NCBI GenBank assembly: GCA_013347225.1
Contig: CP054595.1
Location: 4,770,415-4,834,414, forward strand
Direction: 5' to 3'
Origin: Candidatus Accumulibacter similis
GTDB taxonomy: Bacteria > Pseudomonadota > Gammaproteobacteria > Burkholderiales > Rhodocyclaceae
Length of the DNA: 64,000 bases
Shown here: one piece after another, positions 58,230 to 64,000 of the stretch
Position numbering within the stretch: the stretch's first letter is position 1
Layout: each line of letters begins with the position of its first letter
Translations under genes and position numbers: made by a program
The notes under the pieces: model-generated
The model's input: only the letters and a program-made list of their open reading frames with translations
Told to the model about the DNA's origin: nothing
The model's database searches: none

Positions 58230-59741
58230 CTAGGCGAGGAAGAGCCGGTAAGCCTGGTTGCCGGTCTCGTCCCAGTGCGCGTAACCGAGCGTGCGCAGGA
58301 ATTGCCGGAAGTCGCCCATCTCGTCGGGCGGCACCTGCATGCCGACCAGCACGCGACCGTAGTCCGCACCGTGGTTGCGATAGTGGAAAAGGCTGATGTT
58401 CCAGCCGGCACTCATCCGGTTGAGGAAGTTCATCAGCGCTCCCGGTCGCTCGGGGAACTCGAAACGGTAAACGATCTCGTTGCTGATCGTTGGCGAGTGC
58501 CCGCCCACCAGATGGCGGATGTGGCCCTTTGCCATTTCGTCATCGGTCAGGTCGAGAGTCGGGTAGCCGTGCTTGCGCAGATGCTGCAACAGGCGTACCG
58601 ACTCGGCACGCGAAGCAACCTGGATGCCGACGAAGACATGCGCCTCACGCTGATCGTTGTAGCGGTAGTTGAACTCGGTGATGCTGCGAGCACCGATCAG
58701 GGCTACGAACTGCTTGTAGGCGCCCGGGCGCTCGGGCAGCGTCACGGCAAAGACCGCCTCGCGCTGCTCGCCGATCTCCGCCCGTTCGGCGACGAAACGC
58801 AGCCGGTCGAAGTTGATGTTGGCGCCCGATGCGGTGGCGATCAGCGTCTTGCCCTGCAGCCGATGCCGCCCGGCGTATTCCTTGACGCCCGCAATCGCCA
58901 GCGCGCCCGCCGGTTCGAGCACGGCGCGCGTGTCCTCGAAGACGTCCTTGATGGCGGCGCAGATGGCGTCGGTGTCGACCAGCACCATTTCGTCGACGTA
59001 GGCCTGACAGAGGCGGAACGTCTCCTCGCCGACGTACTTGACCGCGGCGCCGTCGGCAAACAGGCCGACGTGTTCGAGCCGGACACGCTTGCCGGCACGC
59101 AGTGAACGCGCCATCGCGTCGGCGTCGACCGCTTCGACGCCGACGATCCTGGTCGCCGGTCGCAGGCGCTTGACGTAGGCGGCAATACCCGAGATCAGGC
59201 CACCGCCACCGACACAGCAGAAGATGGCGTCAATCGGCTGCGCATGCTGGCGCAGGATCTCCATGCCGATGGTACCCTGGCCGGCGATCACGTCCGGATC
59301 GTCAAATGGATGCACGAAGCCCAGCCGCTCGCTCTTCTCGATCTCCAGGGCGTGCGCATAGGCGTCATCGTAGGACTCGCCGGCGAGCACCACTTCGCCG
59401 CCGCGCTGCCGTACCGCCTGGATCTTGATCTGCGGCGTCGTCGTCGGCATGACGATCACGGCCCGGCAGCCAATCTTGGCGGCAGCCAGGGCAACGCCCT
59501 GGGCATGGTTGCCCGCTGAAGCGCAGATCACACCGCGCTTGAGCTTCTCCTTCGACAGATGAATGATCTTGTTGTACGCGCCGCGCAGCTTGAAGGAGAA
59601 GACGGGCTGCAGGTCCTCGCGCTTGAGCAGCACCCGATTGCCGATGCGTGCCGACAGGCCTGGTGCCCCATCCAGCGGGGTTTCGATCGCCACGTCATAG
59701 ACCCGGGCGTTGAGAATTCTCTCGAGGTAATCCGTAGACAT
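58230..59741 (-). CDS. ilvA: Threonine dehydratase (biosynthetic)
   Basis: First step of isoleucine synthesis, deaminating threonine to 2-oxobutyrate. 503 residues. The PLP Lys is Lys51 in PVFSFKLRGAYNKI, with 'SAGNHAQGVALAAAKIG' and the PLP phosphate loop 'CCVGGGGLISGIAAYVKRL'. The C-terminal part has two ACT-like regulatory domains (about 335-410 and 425-500), as expected for isoleucine-inhibited enzymes. Start at 59741 (MSTDYLERILNARVYDVAIE). The IS element sits 83 bases upstream of its start codon and may alter its expression. Confidence 0.96.
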   Translation of the reverse strand: MSTDYLERILNARVYDVAIETPLDGAPGLSARIGNRVLLKREDLQPVFSFKLRGAYNKIIHLSKEKLKRGVICASAGNHAQGVALAAAKIGCRAVIVMPTTTPQIKIQAVRQRGGEVVLAGESYDDAYAHALEIEKSERLGFVHPFDDPDVIAGQGTIGMEILRQHAQPIDAIFCCVGGGGLISGIAAYVKRLRPATRIVGVEAVDADAMARSLRAGKRVRLEHVGLFADGAAVKYVGEETFRLCQAYVDEMVLVDTDAICAAIKDVFEDTRAVLEPAGALAIAGVKEYAGRHRLQGKTLIATASGANINFDRLRFVAERAEIGEQREAVFAVTLPERPGAYKQFVALIGARSITEFNYRYNDQREAHVFVGIQVASRAESVRLLQHLRKHGYPTLDLTDDEMAKGHIRHLVGGHSPTISNEIVYRFEFPERPGALMNFLNRMSAGWNISLFHYRNHGADYGRVLVGMQVPPDEMGDFRQFLRTLGYAHWDETGNQAYRLFLA

Positions 59742-59781
59742 GGCGGCAGACAGGGCCGGGTCGGCGGCAAAGGTTCCGATT

Positions 59782-60972
59782 CTAGCAGCAGAAGGCAGCG
59801 CGCAGGCGCTGCCTGGCCCGCATCCCAGGGCGATCGCATGAATCTTGTACAAGACCCAGGAGTTGAGCCCGGAAGCTGTCGGAAGTTGCGGCGATGAGGC
59901 GCTGCACCTTGAGGCCGCCCTTGCGTTTGACCGGGGCGGTGCGTAGGAGGTCGAGGACGAACTGGCGCAGGACGGCAAGGTTGTGGGCAGCATGATCGGT
60001 ACGCGTGCGCGCCTGGTCATCTCGGAGGACGACATCGATGCACCAGTGCAGACTGTTCTCGACACGCCAATGCTGGCGAACGGCGTAGTTCATTCGTTCG
60101 GCGTCCGGAGCGAGGCTGCTGAGATAAAAGCGACGTTCGACGGAGGTCTTGCCAGCGATCGTCCGCTCGCTGGTGATCATCGCGAAGGACTTCCGGTCTG
60201 GCCATCGTTCCGGCGCATGCAGGCAGTCGAGCTGGTCGAAGACGTGGCAGCGCCGCACCTCCAGACGTCCATGGTCTTTCTCGACGACTTCGTGAAACCG
60301 GTGCGGGGTCCGCTCCGGCGCGGCGTCAAAGGCGCTGACGAAATCTTCGATGGACTCGGCCAGGGTGGGCTGATTGTCCTTGACCGCCAGCACATAGTCG
60401 GCTCCGCGATCGCGAATGGTCTGCGCGATGTTGGGCTGCGTACCCATCGCGTCAATCGTGACGATGCAGCCCTCCAGTGCCAGGGTGGTCAGCAGTTCCG
60501 GAATGGCCGTCTTCTCGTTCGACTTCGCAGCCGTCGCACGCTGTCCAAGCACCACGCCGGCCTCGGCGGCGACAGCGCTCACCAAGTGCAGCGGCGTCGC
60601 ACCCGCTTGACCCGAACGACGACTCGTCTTGCCATCGATCGCGACGACTTCCTCGCGGCGCAACGTCGGCACGACCTGGCCCACCCAGCGCAGGAAAGCC
60701 GCACCGAACTCCTCGGGATCGATCGCCGCGAACACCCGCCCGAACGTGTCATGGCAGGGAATGCCGTGCTCCAGTTTGAGATACTGGCGCAGCCAGTCGA
60801 GCTTCTCCTTCCCCCAGACCTCGATTTCGACGAAGCCATCCGCACCCGAGAGCACCGCGCACACCGCCACCACCAGCATCTCCACGAGGTCATGCTCGAC
60901 CTTCTTCGCCTGCCGGCGATCCCGCACACCCACCCATACATCCATCAACCGAATCCCGCCTCCTGTCTCCAT
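59782..60972 (-). CDS. ISAs1-family transposase
   Basis: A 396-residue DDE transposase of the ISAs1 (H-repeat-associated) type. Catalytic residues: Asp in AIDGKTSRR, Asp in TIDAMGTQ, and Glu in HWRVENSLHW; 'ILAVKDNQP'-type 'YVLAVKDNQPTLAESI' is also characteristic. The ATG at 60972 (METGGGIRLMD) is likely, with 60945 as an alternative. The reading frame runs through the left inverted repeat, and its stop (59782-59784) lies about 40 bases outside the element, so the last 13-14 residues are host-encoded. Confidence 0.92.
   Translation of the reverse strand: METGGGIRLMDVWVGVRDRRQAKKVEHDLVEMLVVAVCAVLSGADGFVEIEVWGKEKLDWLRQYLKLEHGIPCHDTFGRVFAAIDPEEFGAAFLRWVGQVVPTLRREEVVAIDGKTSRRSGQAGATPLHLVSAVAAEAGVVLGQRATAAKSNEKTAIPELLTTLALEGCIVTIDAMGTQPNIAQTIRDRGADYVLAVKDNQPTLAESIEDFVSAFDAAPERTPHRFHEVVEKDHGRLEVRRCHVFDQLDCLHAPERWPDRKSFAMITSERTIAGKTSVERRFYLSSLAPDAERMNYAVRQHWRVENSLHWCIDVVLRDDQARTRTDHAAHNLAVLRQFVLDLLRTAPVKRKGGLKVQRLIAATSDSFRAQLLGLVQDSCDRPGMRARQRLRAAFCC
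59793..59814. repeat. Perfect stem-loop next to the IS left end, upstream of ilvA
   Basis: AGGCAGCGC - GCAG - GCGCTGCCT is a 9-bp stem with a 4-base loop, 10 bases outside the IS left end and about 50 bases upstream of the ilvA start. There is no T-run. Confidence 0.7.
59825..59843. repeat. Left terminal inverted repeat of the IS
   Basis: CCAGGGCGATCGCATGAAT is the exact reverse complement of 61079-61097. The CAGGG start is consistent with ISAs1-type ends as I recall them. Confidence 0.9.
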
Positions 60973-61078
60973 GGAAACTCCAAAAAGACAGAAAACTACA
61001 CAAATCAATGAGCTGTGAACAGCCACTTCGTAACTTCTTGAACGTAAACGACTATTTTCGAAGGGTAACGACAATGGC

Positions 61079-61097
61079 ATTCATGCGATCGCCCTGG
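61079..61097. repeat. Right terminal inverted repeat of the IS
   Basis: ATTCATGCGATCGCCCTGG is the exact reverse complement of the left repeat at 59825-59843. Confidence 0.9.
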
Positions 61098-61193
61098 TTT
61101 GTGATTGACGGCAGCCCAGGAGTGCTGCGATGCTGCATTGCGGTAAGTTAGAATGCGTCCTTTGGCAGCCGCCGGGAACATCCGGGAACATGC

Positions 61194-64000
61194 ATGAACG
61201 CACGCCTGCGCGAGATTCCCTACAACTACACATCGTTTTCCGATCGCGAGATCGTCATTCGCCTGCTCGGCGAAGACATGTGGGCACTGCTCGACGAGTT
61301 GCGTACCGAGCGGGTCACTGGCCGATCGGCACGGATGCTCTACGAGGTACTCGGCGACATCTGGGTGGTGCAGCGCAACCCGTACCTCGAGGACGATCTG
61401 CTCGCCAGTGGCTCGCGCCGCGAAGCGCTGGTCGAGGCGCTGCGGCATCGCCTGCGCGAGATCGACAAACGCCGGCACGGCAACAGCCGCGTACAGCAGC
61501 TGCTGGTCGCTGCCCGACAGGCAGTGGACGACTTCGAACGGCACTTCGCCGAGATAGCCCGGCTGCGCTCCCGGGCAGCCCGCGTACTGGCCAGGCACAC
61601 GCGCCGCGACAACATCGCCTTCGACGGACTGGCGCGCGTGGCGCACGTGACCGACGCCACCGACTGGCGGGTCGAGTATCCCTTTGTCGTCCTCCATCCG
61701 GACAGCGAGGCGGAGATCGCACCGCTGGTACGTGACTGCATCGAGCTCGGCCTGAGCATCATCCCGCGCGGCGGCGGCACCGGCTACACCGGCGGTGCGA
61801 TTCCGCTGACGCCGCTCGCAGCGGTCATCAACACCGAGAAGCTGAGCGACATCGGCGCGGTCGACGAACGGACGCTGCCGGGCTGCGACCGGCCCTGCGC
61901 CACCATCCGCACGGGTGCCGGGGTCGTCACGGCCCGCGTCGCCGAAGCAGCGGCCGCTGCCGGCCGGGTCTTTGCCGTCGATCCGACATCGGCCGAAGCC
62001 TCGTGCATTGGCGGCAACATCGCGATGAACGCCGGCGGCAAGAAAGCCGTGCTCTGGGGCACCGCGCTCGACAACCTCGCCTGGTGGAAGATGGTCGATG
62101 CCACCGGGCATGAGATGGAGATCACGCGCCTCGATCACAACCTGGGCAAGATCCACGAGCAGGAACTCGTGCGCTTCGAGATCCGGCGGCTGCGGGGCGA
62201 CGGACGCACACCCCATGGCGAAGCCGAAATCCTTGCGATTCCCGGCACGCAGTTTCGCCGCAGCGGTCTCGGCAAGGATGTGACCGACAAGTTCCTCGCC
62301 GGTCTGCCCGGGGTGCAGAAAGAGGGAACCGACGGTCTGATCGTTGCCGCCCGCTGGATCCTGCATCAGATGCCGCGGCACACGCGCACCGTCTGCCTCG
62401 AGTTCTTCGGCCAGGTGCGCGAAGCGGTACCGGCGATCGTCGAGATCACTGATCACTTCAAGCCTGGCGGAGCCGGCAAGGAAAACGGGGTCCTGCTCGC
62501 CGGCCTCGAACACCTCGACGAGCGCTACCTGCGCGCCGTTGGCTACGCGACCAAAGCCAAGCGCCGGGCGGAAACGGCCGGGCGGCCGAAGATGGTGCTG
62601 CTCGGCGACATCGTTGGTGACGATGAAGCGGCAGTGATGCGCGCCGCCTCGGAGGTCGTACGGCTGTGCAACCTGCGCAGTGCCGAGGGCTTCATCGCCG
62701 TCGACGCCGAGACGCGGCGCAAGTTCTGGCTCGACCGCGCGCGCACCGCCGCCATCTCCCGCCATACCAACGCCTTCAAGCTGAACGAGGATGTGGTGAT
62801 TCCGCTGCCGCGCATGGGCGAGTACTGCGACGGCATCGAGCGCATCAACATCGAGCTTTCGCTGCGCAACAAGCTGGCCCTGTGCGATGCGCTGGAGCGT
62901 TTCCTGCGCGGCAGCCTGCCGCTGCATCAGGGCGATGCCGCGCTCGACGCGGAAGCGCTGGTCGGCGAGCGGCGGGTTGCCGCACTGGACGCCGTGAACA
63001 GCGTACGCCATCGCTGGCAATGGCTGCTCGACCATCTCGACCTGCCGCTGGCGGAAGCGGAAGCGCACTTCCATCGCTTCAGCATTCGCGCCGGACCGCT
63101 GCGCAACCAGGCACCGGCAGTGACACTCTTCCATCGCCTGCAGGACTACTCGCTGCGCGCTTCGTGGAAGACCGAGCTCAGGCCGCAGCTCACGGGAATC
63201 TTCGAGGGCGTCGTCTATCGCCCGGTGCTCGAAGAGATCACGGCGATCCATCGCCGCGTCCTGCGCAGCCGCCTGTTCGTCGCCCTGCACATGCACGCGG
63301 GCGATGGCAACGTGCATACGAACATACCGGTCAACTCGGATGACTATGAGATGCTGCAGGCGGCCTACGCGGTCGTCGAACGCATCATGCGCCTGGCGCG
63401 CGAACTCGACGGCGTCGTCTCCGGCGAGCATGGGATCGGCATGACCAAGCTGGAGTTCCTCGGCGACGCGGATCTGCAGCCGTTTCGTGATTACAAGTCA
63501 CGGGTGGATCCCGCCGGTCATTTCAACAAGGGCAAGCTGCTGCCAGGCGGCGACCTGAGCCGGGCCTACACACCCTCCTTCTCGCTACTGGGCACCGAAT
63601 CGCTGATCATGGAGCAGTCCGAGATCGGCAACATCGCAGCGATGGTCAAGGACTGTCTGCGTTGCGGCAAGTGCAAACCGGTATGCTCGACGCACGTGCC
63701 GCGTGCCAACCTGCTCTACTCGCCGCGCAACAAGATCCTGGCGACGTCGCTGCTGATCGAGGCCTTCCTCTACGAGGAGCAGACCCGACGCGGGGTCTCG
63801 CTGCGACATTTCGACGAATTCAGCGACGTCGCCGATCACTGCACCATCTGCCACAAGTGTGTCAACCCGTGCCCCGTCGACATCGACTTCGGCAACGTCT
63901 CGATCAGCATGCGCAACCTGCTGCGCGAACAGGGACGGAAGAAGTTCGTCCCCGCCAAGGCGGCAGCGATGGCCTTCCTGACGATGAAGGATCCGGCGAC
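61194..64000 (+). CDS. Large FAD-linked oxidase with 4Fe-4S domain (DUF3683 type), 3' end outside window
   Basis: The visible 935 residues, from MNARLREIPYNYTSFSDREI, comprise an N-terminal DUF3683-like region (about 1-150). A FAD-binding PCMH domain follows ('SIIPRGGGTGYTGGAIPLTP', near 185), then an FAD-oxidase C-terminal domain ending in 'ELDGVVSGEHGIGMTKLEFL'. Next comes a ferredoxin-like domain with two clusters: Cys821, 824, 827, 831 and Cys883, 886, 889, 893. The layout resembles D-lactate/glycolate dehydrogenases joined to an Fe-S oxidoreductase. Homologues near 1,300 residues are known in betaproteobacteria; the substrate is unknown. ATG 61194 was chosen from the conserved start. Confidence 0.9.
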   Translation, partial: MNARLREIPYNYTSFSDREIVIRLLGEDMWALLDELRTERVTGRSARMLYEVLGDIWVVQRNPYLEDDLLASGSRREALVEALRHRLREIDKRRHGNSRVQQLLVAARQAVDDFERHFAEIARLRSRAARVLARHTRRDNIAFDGLARVAHVTDATDWRVEYPFVVLHPDSEAEIAPLVRDCIELGLSIIPRGGGTGYTGGAIPLTPLAAVINTEKLSDIGAVDERTLPGCDRPCATIRTGAGVVTARVAEAAAAAGRVFAVDPTSAEASCIGGNIAMNAGGKKAVLWGTALDNLAWWKMVDATGHEMEITRLDHNLGKIHEQELVRFEIRRLRGDGRTPHGEAEILAIPGTQFRRSGLGKDVTDKFLAGLPGVQKEGTDGLIVAARWILHQMPRHTRTVCLEFFGQVREAVPAIVEITDHFKPGGAGKENGVLLAGLEHLDERYLRAVGYATKAKRRAETAGRPKMVLLGDIVGDDEAAVMRAASEVVRLCNLRSAEGFIAVDAETRRKFWLDRARTAAISRHTNAFKLNEDVVIPLPRMGEYCDGIERINIELSLRNKLALCDALERFLRGSLPLHQGDAALDAEALVGERRVAALDAVNSVRHRWQWLLDHLDLPLAEAEAHFHRFSIRAGPLRNQAPAVTLFHRLQDYSLRASWKTELRPQLTGIFEGVVYRPVLEEITAIHRRVLRSRLFVALHMHAGDGNVHTNIPVNSDDYEMLQAAYAVVERIMRLARELDGVVSGEHGIGMTKLEFLGDADLQPFRDYKSRVDPAGHFNKGKLLPGGDLSRAYTPSFSLLGTESLIMEQSEIGNIAAMVKDCLRCGKCKPVCSTHVPRANLLYSPRNKILATSLLIEAFLYEEQTRRGVSLRHFDEFSDVADHCTICHKCVNPCPVDIDFGNVSISMRNLLREQGRKKFVPAKAAAMAFLTMKDPA

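Larger units (their letters stand above)
59825..61097 (-). mobile_element. ISAs1-type insertion sequence, about 1273 bp
   Basis: One transposase gene is bounded by 19-bp perfect terminal inverted repeats, and the overall size fits the family. No direct repeat is seen at the edges: the left flank reads ggcccgcatc and the right flank tttgtgattg. A target duplication has therefore been lost, or the insertion was accompanied by rearrangement. It lies between ilvA and the large FAD/Fe-S oxidoreductase gene, close to the promoters of both. Confidence 0.92.

Noticed and set aside
61005..63431. An 808-codon minus-strand open frame opposite the FAD/Fe-S oxidase
   Set aside because: The plus-strand protein has clear FAD and 4Fe-4S motifs; the reverse frame is a shadow.
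1..64000. CRISPR arrays, tRNA and rRNA genes
   Set aside because: Looked for regularly spaced repeats and conserved tRNA/rRNA segments and saw none; a covariance-model scan would be needed to exclude small RNAs.

Overview
This 64 kb window is GC-rich chromosomal DNA with dense bacterial coding and many start/stop overlaps of the ATGA or GTGA type. The gene content and order point to a betaproteobacterium: ilvI-ilvH-ilvC-pssA-leuA, rpsP-rimM-trmD-rplS, holC next to pepA and lptFG, xseB-ispA-dxs-folE2, and an ECF sigma factor followed by DUF3619- and DUF3106-type genes. A Rhodocyclales / Candidatus Accumulibacter-like source fits, but this is an inference from gene order and protein style, not a phylogeny.

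Layout. 1-4.7 kb: clpS and the 5' part of clpA, a cold-shock gene, then a sulfur and cofactor group (moaC-soxY-soxZ facing bepA-like and tusA). 4.7-14.1 kb: fused pabB-pabC, valS, a small hypothetical, holC, pepA, and divergent lptF-lptG. 14.1-22.3 kb: RDD protein, DUF3106, DUF3619 and ECF sigma on the minus strand, then the branched-chain amino acid block ilvI-ilvH-ilvC-pssA-leuA on the plus strand. 22.3-28 kb: DUF2069, wrbA-like, yihY-like, a PilZ-like hypothetical, and the rpsP operon, closed by a perfect 38-bp palindromic terminator. 28-36.2 kb: folE2, dxs, ispA and xseB (isoprenoid precursor supply), a STAS/SpoIIAA-like protein coupled to a mercaptopyruvate sulfurtransferase, and fadH-tetR.

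36.2-38 kb is the only accessory-looking stretch. It has about 750 bp without a recognisable gene, then an orphan C-terminal Lon-like domain of BREX BrxL type and a small conserved hypothetical with an eroded look. 38-48.2 kb: a membrane spermidine-synthase-like protein overlapping an MscS channel, tldD, a nitrilase and yhdP. 48.3-54.2 kb: glnE, an Aer-like chemoreceptor and an HDOD signalling protein. 54.2-59.7 kb: a tightly coupled cysK-patB-alpha-glucosidase-HDOD operon, then ilvA. 59.8-61.1 kb: an ISAs1-type insertion sequence with 19-bp terminal inverted repeats. 61.2 kb to the end: a large FAD/4Fe-4S oxidoreductase cut by the window edge.

Most of the window is housekeeping: amino acid, isoprenoid, folate and Moco biosynthesis, translation, envelope transport and nitrogen control. 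The best leads are the BrxL-like remnant, a 17-bp-stem hairpin between yhdP and glnE, the ECF sigma/DUF3619/DUF3106 set as an uncharacterised envelope-signalling module, a palindrome upstream of fadH that may be the operator of the co-encoded TetR protein, and an IS transposase whose stop codon lies outside its own element. I saw no tRNA, rRNA or CRISPR array.
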